From positions 114,018,001 through 114,082,000 of the forward strand of contig JBITNC010000001.1 in NCBI GenBank assembly GCA_050084985.1: 64,000 nt of DNA, given 5' to 3'. Below the pieces are notes generated by a model that had not been told where the DNA came from, made no database searches, and saw only the letters and a program-made list of their open reading frames with translations. The translations under genes and the position numbers were made by a program. Positions 21,783-34,893 of the stretch are shown here, in pieces. Source of the DNA: Nageia nagi. Taxonomy: Eukaryota > Pinophyta. Each line of letters begins with the position of its first letter. The stretch's first letter is position 1.

Positions 21783-24700
21783 AAATAAATAATTCATAAT
21801 TATATTCATTGAAATGAATAAATCAATCACACAATAGACCTCTAGATAAAGTAGGATCCGAAAAACTTTTTGAGGGTTGATATTTCCTAAAACTAGGAGT
21901 ATTGATCATCCTATACTATTTTGATAAGAGTATTGACGATCCTATTCTTTGATGATTAAACAAAAGTTATTTGAGTTTTCAAATCTCTTGAAGATTTCAA
22001 CTCTATGGCTTTCTTGCCTTGATTTAGTTAAGAATTCTCTATTTTAATATAAAAAGATTTTCAATTTCACATAAGATGATGGTAACATATTTTTCATAAA
22101 ATTATCCTTGCATTGATGATCATGGAGGGATTGTAGCATTTGAGAAATAAAATATACATCTATCACAATCGTTGCTCAATTTTAATCATATAAGAATTGA
22201 TATAGATTTATTGGTATTTTTGAAATGACCTTTGCTTTTCCTTTTATACCTAAAACATGATTTAAAATTCAATTAGCAAACATATTATATAAAAATTGAA
22301 TGTACTTTATTGATACAACCTCTAAATAAATAATCATATTTTGATACTTAAATTTAGTATTTATTTAAATACAAAAAATAAATTTAGGTGTTTATATGAG
22401 GTAGTTAGATAAAATTATAACTATAAATGAAGATTTCAAAATTGGATGAAGAAAGTAAAATTATGATAGAGCTAGGAGAAGTACTAAAGGAGAGAGAATG
22501 AACCCTAAGGAAATATTTGGTTCTTTAAGTACTCATCAAGTAGAATAATCGTCATAATCAAGATGTAACTTAGGAACCAATTTATGCATTCCCAAAACAT
22601 AGTGTCTTGCTACAACAATAGAACAAGGCCCTAGAGATACATTTCATGATTATGCTAGACTTTATCTTATGTTATGCCATGATATATAGGAAAAACCCTA
22701 TGAAATAGGCAATGTTAGTGGGGAACTTCCACCTCGAAGTCCTTTTGACCTTAGAGGTAAGCTAAAGGGTGCAATCCTAAGCTCAAATACTAAGTAAGCC
22801 TTGTAATCCATAGTCAAATGGATAATAAAAATATAAAGCATGCCTAGATTCAATATGATATGCTTATGTTATGCTAAATGATGTGATATATAATGATAAT
22901 ATTATGAAAAATGAAAATAGCCTAGAATCTAGCATGAAATTAGCCTAGGAATGTTGTGACATGCACACAATGATAAAAGAATGGTACAACATACTATACA
23001 AAGGATATAGACACTCCATATAGCTCTAAGATACTTACAAAAACCTTAAAACAAGTAACATGCTAGAAAATAGTAATGTTATGACAAGGATATACCTCTC
23101 AAACCCTCCAAGATGGTGATAGAAATGTGTTCTTGTATGCAATAACTCAAGTACTATTAAGAATGCTAACTTAGAAGGGAAGGCTTGGGATTCAAAATTG
23201 CTAGAGAGGGAAAACACCTAAAAAGTTATTTTAATACTTTTCTATTTTTGACCATCCTATCAATTAGGGTTACCAACCCTAATCGATGGATCAATTACTT
23301 TTGCTAATCGACCAACCAATTGGACAACTAGTAGGCTGATTGGGATTTGTTATAATATTGCCCATTTTGTTAGATTTTTTTAAAGGATCATGCTATGGTT
23401 AAAGTTCACATAAATGCTCAAGATATGAAGTTTTATGGTATCTACACAATTGAAACACTACATACAGTTGAAAATGTTATTAATGATACTTTATAAAGAT
23501 GAAAGTCATAGAAGGATCCTAATATAATTCATAATTACACTTGATTAGTTTGGGTCTATTGAATATAGTTAATCAATTGTAAAGTCTAGGGATCAATGCT
23601 AGTTTTAGAATTATCTATAAATAAGAATTTAAAGTGATTTTAAGAATCATAATTGAATATTACTTTAATTTCTTTCATCATTATAGGCAAGATTTAGAGA
23701 TCAACCCACTTGAAGTTATTTAGAGTTGCACCCTCTCAAAGCGATGATTGCATTTGAAGATTATATGTATATCATATATTGTATATGTTATTATTTTAAT
23801 CATTATTTACATTCTTCTATTCATTAATTTTTATTTCAAATTGGGAAACTATTTCTCAATTCCATAAATTTTTTAACTATATCACTTAGGATTCTTCAAC
23901 AACATATGCTTATAACCAAGACTCATATACTCATCTATTTGATAAAATGAGAATGAATGAAATGATACTTGTAATGTATCAATTAGGATGATGTAACAAT
24001 ATATAATGGTAAGTAACAAATCTGTATATAATATAGACACTTATTTCAATAATATAATATAAGTTGAAACTATACTAGCTAGTATATAATATATGCAATT
24101 TAATATCAATTTATATAAGTTACATTCACTATATATATCCTTTGTTAGTATCATATTATTATTAGGAGGAGAATATTTAATACAATAATACCTTTTCTTT
24201 CATGACCTACATACATGGATTCTATTTATCTTATGCCAAACATAAGTTCTTATTTTGGTTGGGAGGTACACCAAATATATGTGAAGAGATGGTGACTTAA
24301 AGGGGGATATTTAACATGGAATGAACACCAACATTTGAGGAAGGTAGGCCCAATCCTCTAATTACACACAACTAAAAATATGCCCTATCCATCATCTTCT
24401 CTTCATCATCATATAATAGAACCTACAACCTTCTCAATTTCTCATGTAGATCTTTCTTAATTCTTTTCTCCTTGATTACCTCTAGGCAAGTATCCTCCTC
24501 TAACTTTCTTCCTCAATATTTATAAGTAACTTAAAAGCTCACCACATCTTTAAAATCTATTATAGTCATTTGATCTTCTTAGAATAAGAGGTTTAGCTCC
24601 AAGGGTGTCATAGAAATCGAATCAACCTCCTCATTAGTAAGCAACATAGGCTTGGATAGCCTAGGTCATGCCTAGGTAAGGGTTGCGATCAAGCGGTTGC

Positions 24701-25415
24701 ATCCATCATTGGTGGCTTGATATATTTATGCAATATGTGCTCAAATCCCACTAGATTTCTAGTCATTTCTAATACATATAGTGCATGCCCATCTCCTCCA
24801 TGCATTATGATGTGCTCATATTTATGTAGCAGGTGCTTAATTTTGTACATATTCCTTGTAGATTTGGACCTTTACTAATCATTCTTATCTCCTTTTGGAT
24901 CTCTTTCATACCCATATTGATGCAATGTATGTCCTCCATTTATAGGATCTTTGGCATATCTAGATCTATACAATAGATGCTCACCTCCTCCTAGATCCTT
25001 TCCCTTATTTATATGGATTGATGGAAAGGTGGTGGTGTCCTAGGGTTTCCTTCCCTAGTGCAACATCCTCTTGGTGGTGTTGATGTATCTCTCCCTCCTA
25101 TCACTAGATGTGGACCTCCATCATTCATGTTGTAAACCAAATGAGTCAATAAGTTGAGCAACGAATCAAGCTTTTATGTAGCTCATGATTTTGGGTTAGG
25201 CATCCTTATTCTTTTGTCATTAGGTGACCATATCCTATCCTCATTCCACTATTATTTCTATCATGTCTCACATGTTTCTTGCTCTTCATTTATGTGTTCA
25301 TCATGTTTCTCCATCTCCTGAATTTCTCATTGGGTTGTTGGAGTTTTATTTCTCCTAAGATAGTAGTGATGAGTGTCCTAGCTACATCAAACTATCTTCA
25401 TAGGATGACATGAAA
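21783..25415. other. Decayed AT-rich sequence, partly internal region of a dead LTR element
   Basis: No open frame or motif I can name. The part nearest 25415 (about 24340-25415) should be the 5' internal region of the minus-strand element whose LTR is at 25433-26540, because it lies on the PBS side. Its translation is full of stops and gives no clear gag motif. The rest shows nothing recognisable. Confidence 0.45.
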
Positions 25416-25419
25416 TCAA

Positions 25420-25430
25420 CTCTAATACCA
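25420..25430 (-). other. Primer-binding-site remnant
   Basis: CTCTAATACCA, one base different from the CTCTGATACCA of the other elements here, two bases from the TG of the LTR at 25433. It indicates a minus-strand element whose 5' LTR is 25433-26540. Confidence 0.65.
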
Positions 25431-25432
25431 CT

Positions 25433-26540
25433 TGTAATATTCCAAATTAGGAAAATTAGTAATTTACTTAAAAATTGTATATCCCACACCAAAATAAATA
25501 TTTAAGGCTAAGGAAAACTCAAATATGAAATGAATTATGAGTCCAAACTAATGATGCCTTAAGTTTGGATGTTTAACTATAAAACCTCAAAATGCAATAA
25601 CAATGACCCAAAGGATGGATTTCTAGATCATAGGATTATATTTGATGTAAATAAACTCCAAATTATGATAGAAAGAAATGATAACACATGTATAAGGTTG
25701 GATATGACCCAACACCTCTTCAAGCTTGATCTCTCATTATTAGGGCCTCTAACCCCCAAATTTGAAACTCAAATGGGATAGCAACACTCCCTTAGGTTGG
25801 ATGCTTCATTCAAAGCTCATCTAATTATGGATCTGAGTAATAAATTTTGCCTCGAAATACCACCAGATGAGATCTAGGAGTGTGAATCCTCCTAAACCGT
25901 CCATGGAAGTTTTCACCCTAAAGAGGAAGTATGGAACTGACTCTTGGCCAAGTCTCTATTGAAGAAATGTTGATGAATAGTTGAATGATCCCTTAAATGG
26001 TGTGTTCCCTTTTCTTATAGTTGGAATTCCTTCCTTAGCACCTAGATCTTGTTGGACATCCTATTTGGAGTGCCAAATCACACCTAGGATCACACAAGGT
26101 TAGACATCCCATCAAAGGGATCACATTTAGGCCTTGATATCTCCATAATCAATTCTCATAATACACATAATCATATTTTAATGCAATAAATATACCTATA
26201 TATCAAAATGAGGGAGACATCCCACATTGAGGCTTACAGTTGATCCTAGAATTATAATTCACTCCTAGGACTTATTCCTAAACTACGATATGACCTCTAA
26301 TTACATAATCATGATTAAATGCAATAAATCATCCCTAAAAGAGCCTCACTCTTTAATGAGTTAAAATTCTTGTTAATTATTAAAATATTAAGAAAAAATA
26401 CCCCTAAATGCTAAAATCACTCTTTAAGTGTTATAAAATACATAAAATACACTTAAATCATTTCCCCAAGGGGAAACATTTCAACCTAGGTGGCCCTATC
26501 AAGACATAAAAAATAAAATGTGAAAATTGGGAATATTACA
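25433..26540 (-). repeat. Isolated 5' LTR of a truncated retrotransposon (1108 bp)
   Basis: Begins TGTAATATTCC and ends GGAATATTACA: a perfect 11-bp terminal inverted repeat with TG...CA. With the PBS remnant just outside its left end, this is the right-hand (5') LTR of a minus-strand element. I find no partner LTR to the left, so the 3' part was lost. The reading frame 25569-25781 lies inside the LTR and is not a gene. Confidence 0.72.
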
Positions 26541-26693
26541 CAAGGTATTCATATGTAATTCCTTGAGAGACTAGACTTTGTACTAGTCTTTTAGAGAATC
26601 AATTTGCCAAATGCACTTTGATGATGCAAGAGATGAAGACATGGGTGAATAGTGGTTGTTTCATTGTCATGGTTGGGCAGGCTGACATTCGTC
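26541..26693 (+). pseudogene. hAT transposase relic, 5' part
   Basis: Plus-strand translation gives decayed DUF659-like sequence (LEREFAKCTL, then a GCSIMMDGWTD-like stretch reading GCFIVMVGQADIRQ). The reading continues across element C into 35388 as HPLINIIVTRLDGPYFL. This matches the plant hAT pattern of DGWTD followed by NIIVTCLDGPYFL. The segment ends at the TCGTC target duplication. The 5' end is cut by the LTR that finishes at 26540. Stops and frame changes show it is dead. Confidence 0.7.
26689..26693. repeat. Target-site duplication of element C, left copy (TCGTC)
   Basis: TCGTC precedes the TG at 26694 and recurs at 35383-35387 after the CA at 35382. Confidence 0.95.
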
Positions 26694-27182
26694 TGAAGGA
26701 TTTGAACTAGATCTAAACAAATCCTCTAGGACCTTAGACTAGGAAACTCAAGTGTACACAAGATAACACAATCACTCAAGATAACACATCAATATAATGT
26801 GGTTCCTCCCTCCTTGGGAGTACATCCACAACTAGTTCTCTTATTCTCAAATCTATGTCTCTCTTACAACTATTCTCTAGCTCTCTCCTACACAACCAAG
26901 TAGAGTAATCTTACTCAAAACTTAGATATGTTTACAAGAGGAGAGGCCCTCTATTTATAGGTTGAGAGCACCTCCCTAACCTTCCTTTAACCCAAGGGTA
27001 AGGTTAGGGTTACATTAAATGTATCACCAAACTTCAACCTACCAACTAACCACTTTGGTAAAGTCAAAGTCTACATATTAAAGAATTCTATTAATCTCTT
27101 AAGGTATCTACATACCCTTAAGTGATTAATTGAATTTATAAGGAGTTTAGATATTCACAATATTTCATTACAAATTCTAACA
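26694..27182 (-). repeat. Element C 3' LTR (489 bp)
   Basis: Plus-strand TGAAGGATTTGAAC...AAATTCTAACA, the reverse complement of the element B LTR with about 2% divergence. Confidence 0.96.
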
Positions 27183-27191
27183 CTCCCCCTT
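27183..27191 (-). promoter_or_regulatory. Element C polypurine tract
   Basis: CTCCCCCTT on the plus strand directly after the 3' LTR, the same tract as in element B. Confidence 0.88.
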
Positions 27192-27669
27192 AATGCAATA
27201 TTGGGATAGAGCGTAGAAGAGAGAAGAGAGAGAGTAAGAGAGAGTTCTCCTCCATAGAGATACAAGTGGAGATGAGAACTTTTACATATTTGAGAATCTT
27301 TTTGAGAACTAGTATGAGACTCACTACATTACCATTTGACAAAAATGGTTTACAATACAATCATTAACCACAACTGGTTTCACTGTACATAGTAGTCGAT
27401 CAACTTTTAAGTTGACATGTGAGTCTCCATGAGCTTGCTTTCACAAGGTGAGTAACCTGCATTTCTGAAGAAGATCCTGCATGCTACAAGCAACTCATGA
27501 ACAAAATCAGTTAGATGCATCATATATTCAAATAAGAGAATCAAATAATGCCACCTTATAAATAACTGATCAATGGTGCACTATAAGCCATCACAGAGAT
27601 GCCAAGCCATCACTCATAGTCACCTGTTGTATATAGACATGTGTTGATTTTAAATAGAGCATAAAAATT

Positions 27670-27948
27670 GTACAACGAGTTTCTCATGCAGAGCAAACTC
27701 ACCACGGAGGTCTAGAATGTACAACAAGTTCCTCACGCAGAGCGAACTTACCACGGAGGTATATAAATTATATGCTCAAAATTTGTACAATAAGTTTCTC
27801 ATGCAGAGCAAACTCACCACGGAGGTATAAAATGTACAACAAGTTTGTCACGCAGAGCAAACTTACCACTGAGGTATAAAATAATCAACACTCTATAACA
27901 ATAATTGTACAACAAGTTTGTCACGCAGAGCAAACTTACCACGGAGGT
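27670..27948 (-). repeat. Array of five 42-bp hairpin repeats in element C 3' UTR
   Basis: Copies at 27670-27711, 27719-27760, 27785-27826, 27834-27875 and 27907-27948, in the same order and spacing as in element B when read on the element strand. Arms are GAGTTT/AAACTC, AAGTTC/GAACTT, GAGTTT/AAACTT, AAGTTT/AAACTT and AAGTTT/AAACTT from left to right. The compensatory pairs seen in B are thus kept in an independently inserted copy. Confidence 0.93.
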
Positions 27949-28007
27949 ATAGAATGTACAATCAAAAAAGGCCTCTTAGAGGTGAAGTTGTCATCACTAA
28001 CAAAAGT

Positions 28008-29615
28008 TTAAACTTCACTCCCCCTTGAGGGCAACTTCACCAACCCGAGAGAATCCCTAAGCTTGCAGAACTGAGCTTCAGGAAGGGGCTTGGTGAACAA
28101 ATCAGCGAAGTTTTCAGTAGATGGACAATACTGCAAGTGTATAATGTCATCTAGAACCTTCTCCCTAATAAAATGAGCTTGGATTTCTACATGTTTGGTT
28201 CGCTGATGGAACACAGGATTCTTAGCCAAAGAGATAGCCGATTGATTGTCTGATGAAATAAGAGATGGGCCATTTTGCGTATACCCAATTTCGTTCAGAA
28301 GATGTCTTAGCCAAATAGCTTCTTGGGCGGTAACAGACATGGCTCGATATTCGGCTTCAGTGGTAGAAAGAGTCACAGTAGGTTGCTTCTTGGAAGCCCA
28401 AGAGATAGCACCTGAACCAATGCTAAACACATATGCAGAGGTTGATTTTCTATCATCTCTATCTCCCCCATAATCAGAATCTGAGAACCCTGAGAGAACA
28501 AGCGAGGGTACTTTGGAATACTTAAGAGCAAGATCCTTTATCCCTGCGACATACCTCAAGATTTGCTTAACAGCATTGAGGTGTTCAACATATGGTTTTT
28601 GCATGAATCGTGCCATCAGATTCACTACAAAGGCAATATCAAGACGAGAGATAGTCAAATACAGAAGACTACCAATCAATTGTCTATAAGCTGTAGCATC
28701 AGCCAACTGAGAATCTGAGCTCAGTGATACAACGATTCCAGGAGAAATAGGTATTGTAGCATATTTACACTCCTCCATTCCAAAATTTTGCAAGATGTCT
28801 GATATATACTTAGATTGACTAAGATAAGTACAATCTTTGTGTTGGTATACTTGCATCCCAAGATAGTAATGCAATAGACCTAGATCAGTCATTTCAAATG
28901 TTGCCTTGAGTTTGGAGATGCACTCTTGGATGATTTCAATATTATTGCCTGTTATGAGAAGATCATCCACATAAAGGAGAATTATGACCACTTCTTTTCC
29001 TTGATTGAGTACATATAGATCTGAATCTGAGAAGCATTTGAAAAAACCAATATCTGCAAAGAATCCTAAAATTTTCTTGTACCATGCTCTAGGTGCTTGC
29101 TTAAGTCCATACAAAGACTTCTTTAGCTTACACACAAGAGACTCTTTTCCTTCTGGAATAAATCCTTCTGGTTGATTCATGTAGATTTCAACATCTAAGT
29201 CACCATTGAGAAATGCACTCTTGACATCAAGTTGAAAAGCTTTCCATCCTTGAGCTGCAGAAAGAGCAAGAATTATTCTGACAGTAGGCATCTTGGCCAC
29301 AGGAGCAAAGGTTTCCTCATAATCAATACCATATTTCTGAGCGAATCCTTTGGCTACTAACCTTGCCTTGTATTTTTCAATTTTTCCATCAGAATTGTAC
29401 TTGACCTTGTATATCCATTTATTGCCAATCACATTTTTCTCATTGGGATAAGGAACCAAATCCCAAGTTTCATTTTTCATGAGAGCCTCATACTCAACTT
29501 TCATAGCTTCCACCCAACACTCTTGCTTGGAAGTGTCTTTGAAGGTTGATGGCTCATGCATATTATCAATTTTGGCAAATAAGGATTTATTCAAGGTCAT
29601 ACTTCTTGTAATTCT
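28008..29615 (-). pseudogene. Element C reverse transcriptase and RNase H (frame intact)
   Basis: A 530-codon open frame from the M at 29600 to 28008, the longest intact coding stretch in the window. RT motifs run in order: [53 protein letters not shown]. RNase H follows (DDRKSTSAYVFSIG, AEYRAM, SSDNQSAISLAKNP, TKHVEIQAHFI). It ends LPSRGSEV. It should be catalytically competent as a domain, but it can only be made as part of a Gag-Pol polyprotein, which is interrupted upstream at 29616-29618 (TAG). This is why I class it with the broken gene. Confidence 0.9.
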
Positions 29616-31361
29616 CTATGCTGGAGAATTTTGCTCTTGTGGTGACATCTCTATATGATCATCCAACCAGTTAGGTGTAGGCGAAGAATCATCTGTATCA
29701 GACACCTCAGCATGAGAGGTCGTATTCTTAGAAAGTTCATTGAACTTGACATCCCTAGAAATAAAGACTATTTTATGGGATGAAGAGTAGAGCCTGTAAC
29801 CTCTATGCTGATTATCATACCCCACAAAGATGCATTTTTCTGATCGTTTATCTAGCTTCTTTCTTTTCTCTGAGGTAACAAAGGCAAATGCATCACAACC
29901 GAAGACCCTGAAGTGTGAGAGGTTAGGTTTCTTTCATGTCCATGCTTCATATGGAGTTTTACCTTCAACTGCCTTAGTAGGACACCTATTTAGGGTGTGA
30001 ATAGTAGTGTGAACAGCTTCTCCCCATAAGAAACTAGGAAGGTTACCCAACATGCATCTTGCCATTTCCATAATGGTGCGATTCTTCCTTTCAGCAACTC
30101 CATTTTGCTGAGGGGTGTAAGGGATTGTGAATTGTCGCTTAATCCTATGTTTAACACAATAGTCGTTAAACTCATTGCTATTATATTCACCCCCATTGTC
30201 AGATCTCAGCATTTTGATCTTAAAATCAGTTTGATTTTCAACAAGTGCCTTGAAGTCTTGAAACCTGTCAAAAGTTTGATCCTTGTGCTCAAGTAGATAA
30301 CCAAATGTCATCCTACTGAAGTCATAAATGAAGGTCAGAACATAAGAAGCTCCCCCTAGGGACTTAGTCTGAAAAGGACCCATCAAATCTGAATGCACAA
30401 GCTGAAGAGGACAAGTAGCCTGAGTTGCCTTATCTTTTTCAAACTTTTGCCTATGCATTTTTCTGAGAATGCACCTTTCACAAAGACCAATTGTGGGTGA
30501 AATATTAGGTAAACCTTCCACAAGTGCTTGAGTTTTCATATCTTGAATACTCTTGTGGTTAAGGTGCCCTAATCGTTGATGCCAAAGATTACCTTTTGAA
30601 TAAACATTTACAGCAAGACAAAGCTTTGAAGGTACTTGATCCACAATATAAAGGTCATTCTTTACTGATCCTTCTATCAAAGTGGCAAGTCCTTTCTTAA
30701 CACACCAAGAGTGTGAGGTAAACTCAAATGAGCATCCTTTCCTTGTAATTTGAATCACGGAGATGAGATTCATCCTTAGTTTAGGCACATAAAAGACATT
30801 ATCAAGAGTCTTTCCATGAATCTTCACACTTCCTATTTCGTGAACATTAAGGACTATATTATCACCTATCACAACTGCATCCTTTTTGTACTTATGAAAG
30901 TTTTCAAACTTATCCTTTTCATAACACATGTGATTAGTGCATCTTGAATCAACAATCCAATCATTTGAAATAGTTTGAGTCATTGAGTAGTAGGCAACAG
31001 AAGCAGCATGCTTGTTCTTCTTTCTATTATTGAAATTTCTCACATTTGCATTTCCCTTTCCTTTTTGAGCAAATTTCTTTTTGCGACAATCATACTCTTT
31101 GTGCCCAAAGATACCACAAAAGTTACAATTTCCATCAAACTTTTCCTGAGGTGTTGGATTGCTTGATCCAGCTTTGTCATTCCTTTGCCTGTAGTTGCCA
31201 TGATTGTTGTTGTTGCCCTTTTTGTCATACTTCCTGAAGGTAGATGAGGACTTGTTGTCTTTGAATTTGTAATGTTTGAACTTTTTCTTGAAAGGAGTTT
31301 TGGTTGCTCCTAGAGCAATGCTATGGTCCTTTGGAGAAAGGTTCAACATTTTCTTGTTCAA
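29616..31361 (-). pseudogene. Element C zinc knuckle, protease and integrase
   Basis: Open from 31361 to 29934: basic region, intact zinc knuckle CNFCGIFGHKEYDC, protease motif with a changed residue (DSRCTNHM where B has DSGCTNHM, so the active-site Gly is lost), pre-integrase WHQRLGHLNHKS, and the integrase core with HSDLMGPF, RSDNGGEY and NGVAERKN. A TGA at 29934-29936 replaces a GGA codon of B. The frame continues as 29825-29616 (FVGYDNQHRGYRLY) and stops again at TAG 29616-29618, consistent with CAG to TAG. Confidence 0.88.
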
Positions 31362-31930
31362 AGTTTTCTCATGCTTAGAAGAAGTCTAGAAAGGTTATCA
31401 AGTGAGATGACATCTTCTTCATCATCGAGCCTTGTTTCCATAACTGTGACAAAGTTGCTGAACTTTGTAGTAAGGCTTTGTAGAATGATGAAGACCATGA
31501 ACTCATCATTGATCCAGTTGCACCCACAACCAACTAGTTGTGTCCTGAGGTCAATGATTTTGTTTAAGTAGATGGAGGCACTTTCATCTTCACTTTGTCG
31601 ATACTGCAACAACTTTTGTAGAATGGTAAACCTCCTTGAAAATTTGGACCCAAGGTAAATTTTCTTTAATCTATCCCAAGCTTCCTTTGCTGAAGTTGAT
31701 GAAGAAATCATGAGAAAGACATCATCTAAAACTGCATGGTAAATCATGGAAGTTGCTAACTCATTCTTTGAGTTGTATACTTCAAGAGCCTTCTCATCGG
31801 TAGGAGCAACCACGTCTTCACTAACTGTCTACCACAACTTCCTTGCTTGTAACTCAGCTTTCATACGAGGTTCCCATATTCCAAAGTTGGAACCATCGAG
31901 TATGTGCTTGGGAACGAAGGTTTCAACCAT
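31362..31930 (-). pseudogene. Element C gag N-terminal part (broken)
   Basis: ATG at 31930. A TAG at 31829-31831 stops it after 33 codons, at the same codon as in element B. The frame reopens (31813-31358) with the UBN2-type capsid region, ending at a one-base loss in an A run near 31374 that shifts frame relative to B. A product could only arise by readthrough or internal initiation, for example at the Met 31753-31755 region; no evidence for either is visible. Confidence 0.85.
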
Positions 31931-34879
31931 TGCTACAAAAAAAATAAATATGCAATAAGAATGTAAACTTTTACAATTTTTCCATCTATACATATAAAAC
32001 ATCTAATAAGCAAACATGTCCCACATGTGCAAACTTATTAACCACGATCCACAGAAGGATAAAGTTGGGGTTGTTTTCTTGTATAGAATTAGGCCTTCAC
32101 CTGGATGCCCGCAAGGTGGAGCCCAGGTACTACCAGTCCTCAACCAGTTCACCTTGGTCAGTGATATACTCTCACAAGAAGTACCTACTATTTTCCAAGG
32201 ATCCGACGTATCTTGGACCGACCATTTTAATTATCTTGATTAGGGTTTTCAGTTTTCCTCCTAGGTTATCAGGATAATCCCTGAATGGACGTGCGGACAT
32301 GTGGTATCACTACACACATGCCTGTCCACCTAATAGAGTTATTTCCAATCCAATAGAGGTCTTAGGGGCAATTAAGACGGACTTACCACCACTCGGTTCT
32401 TCAGACTAAAAGGGCTCCAGTCTGCCCTGTCCTCACCTCATGGCTCCCCAAACAAGTCATGTTGTGGAAAATACGTGCGGATGTATTCATTTTAGGGTTA
32501 CTTTTCAAATTTTTGCATATTGCAAGTATAAGCAAATGTGCAAAAAATATAAAGTAAAGTGAAAATACTCCATCCACACGAACTTGAAACTTTAAGAGGC
32601 CAAAAATTGAGTCCAATGGGTTTTGTACTAACCCCTAAAGGACTTTTACATTGTTCATATTTTTCTCAATTTATTCAAGCACTTAATGAATTAAACAAAG
32701 AACTAAGTCCTACTTAGTATTTAATTCATAACATGCATTGTTTTATGACTTAAAAATTTAAGTAAGCATGCATCATGCATTAAAAATTTAAGTCCTAAGC
32801 ATGTTTTATTCTTCAAACAAGATACATGCATCATAAGTCTAGCATGCAACATCTAGATAAAATTTAAGTAAAAATTTATACTAATTCCCCCCTTTTGACT
32901 TAAAGTTTTATCCCTTTTTACTATGCTTAGAGATTGCATATGCACTTAAATTAAACATGCAATGTTGAGTAGAATATTAGAAATAGTCTAAGTATGCCTA
33001 AGTGCATTTAATGGGATCAATTGACTTGGAAGCAAGGAAGGAAAAATGCCTAAGATGGACAATACTGCAAGAAAATATGACTCCCCCTCTTCTTGTTTTT
33101 TTAAAAAAATCAAAGTAAATATGTAGTGGGTAAAAAATTAAGGCTCAACAACTAAAGTTGACAAAAAAATGTGAAGGGGCCAAGTGTAAGCCTCAGGGTG
33201 GTGGAGCAGCTGGTAGGGGTGGCAGGAAAGACCAGAGTGGGGAGAAGAGCAGCAGAAGGAGGCCAAGGCGGCAAGGAGATCACGGAGAGGGGTGGAAGTC
33301 GCGTGAGGCGCGTGGGGCGGTGGTTGACCACCCAAGTCACGGAGGAACAAGCATGGGAGTCCATAAAACGTATCTGCAACATGTAGAGCCTGCAAACCAT
33401 GACATGCCATCGCTGCACATCCGTTGGGGGTGATAGGAAGGGTAGCGAGGGAGATGGGGGCATGCGGAGCCTACGAGTGGTGCAGTCCAGAAATGTGGTG
33501 GAGGAAGCATGCAGCGTAAGCAAGCGGGTGTGCAAATCGTGAGTAGTGCAGTCTAGTCGAGGAAACTATGTCTGCATGGTAGGCGAGAAAACTATGGCTG
33601 CACCAGGAAAACGTGAAGCCCTCCATGGGATCCGGATGGGGCAGAGGCTAGGAGACGTTAGCTGGTGGAAACAAGATACATGGATAGCCTGGGATGAGCA
33701 CAGGCCAGGGAAACGGAGTCGGGATATCCTATGTGCAGAGCCCACGAGCGTGGCAAGCGAGGGCGAAGAAGGAGAGGAGAGGAGATTTCACGCGCAGAAG
33801 GGCCAGTCTGGAGGAGCCACGATCGTGCGTGCATGGGTTTGGAGGAGCGGCTAGTGGCGCGTGAGGAGGAGGAACGGTGGCAGTGGTGGTCGGGAGGAGC
33901 GCCGCGCGCGAGAGGTCGCACTTTTGGAGGTGGTCGCATGCGCGTGGGCGGGGGCGGAGGAGCGGCTGCGCGCGGTGAACCCCCCCCCCCCACGATTTAA
34001 ATGATACGATTTAATTTTAATTTAATGACCCCCATTTTTTTTATAATATATATATTTTTTGATTATGTTTTAAACGAATTTAAAATATATATTTTTGATG
34101 TTTAAACTTTTGTTTATTTTAAACTAATGTTTAAAATAATCAAAACAAAATTATAGTTTAAATTTGTTTCAACACAAAACAATATATATCTTTGTTATAT
34201 ATTTTAAATTCAATACCAATTGAAATTTTGTTTTGATTATTTTAAACAAAAGCAAAATAAGAAAGATATATATATATTTTTTTGAGTATGTTTGTTGAAA
34301 CAAAAAACAAAAAAATAATATATATTGAGCCTTTGAATTTAGGAGTGTGCCCCTTAAAATTGTGGTAGAACCAAAAAAAAAATTTGGCCTCCTCTCTAAC
34401 TTTTTAGCCTCACTCATAACAAATGGTAGAATATGTAGGAGAAACTATTTTTTTAAGCAAATAACATAATACTACTAACATAAAAAATGTTAGTAAACAC
34501 ATTGCAATTTTGCATCATATATGGGTATTTAATTGAACTAACACATACTTTTAAGTTCAACATAATATGAACAACAAATTACAATTTTTGTATACTAACC
34601 CTTTTTTTAAAAAAAGAACTATAGCAATTTAAAATTGCAAGTAACATAGAAGATTAGTAAAAAATTGCAACTTGTTAATCATAACTTAAAAAAGGGACTA
34701 ACACATAGCAAATAAGGTGTTAGTAGCATTATGTAATAAAAAAATGACCAAATGAGGAGGAACTTTATACCTGCTCTTTAAAATTTACCTCACCAAGGGG
34801 GTGTAAGATGAGGAGTGAAGAAGGATGAAGAACCTCCAAGATGTAGCTTCCACACCAAAAGAAGAGCTTCCACAACAAG
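31931..34879 (-). other. Element C long untranslated leader
   Basis: About 2.9 kb between PBS and gag, matching the element B leader at both ends. The 32000-32480 part is nearly identical to B 14150-14640. The middle holds the diverged GC-rich island. Confidence 0.75.
33170..33990 (-). pseudogene. GC-rich island in element C leader
   Basis: Counterpart of 12690-13440. Its element-strand 3' end matches B (CTCCACCACCCTGAGGCTT), and its 5' end is again a G-run followed by GCGCGC-rich sequence, but the middle is very different. Faint PPR-like remnants are present (TTTTATGGACT and TTTCTGGACTGCACC phrases, an AGACATAGTTTCCTCG stretch resembling RDIVS). Several overlapping open frames exist on both strands simply because stops are rare in GC-rich DNA; I do not call any of them. 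Confidence 0.5.
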
Positions 34880-34891
34880 GCTCTGATACCA
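34880..34891 (-). other. Element C primer-binding site
   Basis: GCTCTGATACCA on the plus strand, two bases (AT) from the 5' LTR border at 34894. Confidence 0.95.
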
Positions 34892-34893
34892 AT

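Noticed and set aside
23224-23360. Similarity to the ACCAATTGG-rich LTR part at 60600-60780
   Set aside because: Only short repeated words are shared; the sequences do not align over any length.
33138-34000. Several overlapping open frames on both strands
   Set aside because: Stop codons are rare in this GC-rich leader island. The frames overlap on both strands, none keeps a domain, and the counterpart in element B does not conserve them.
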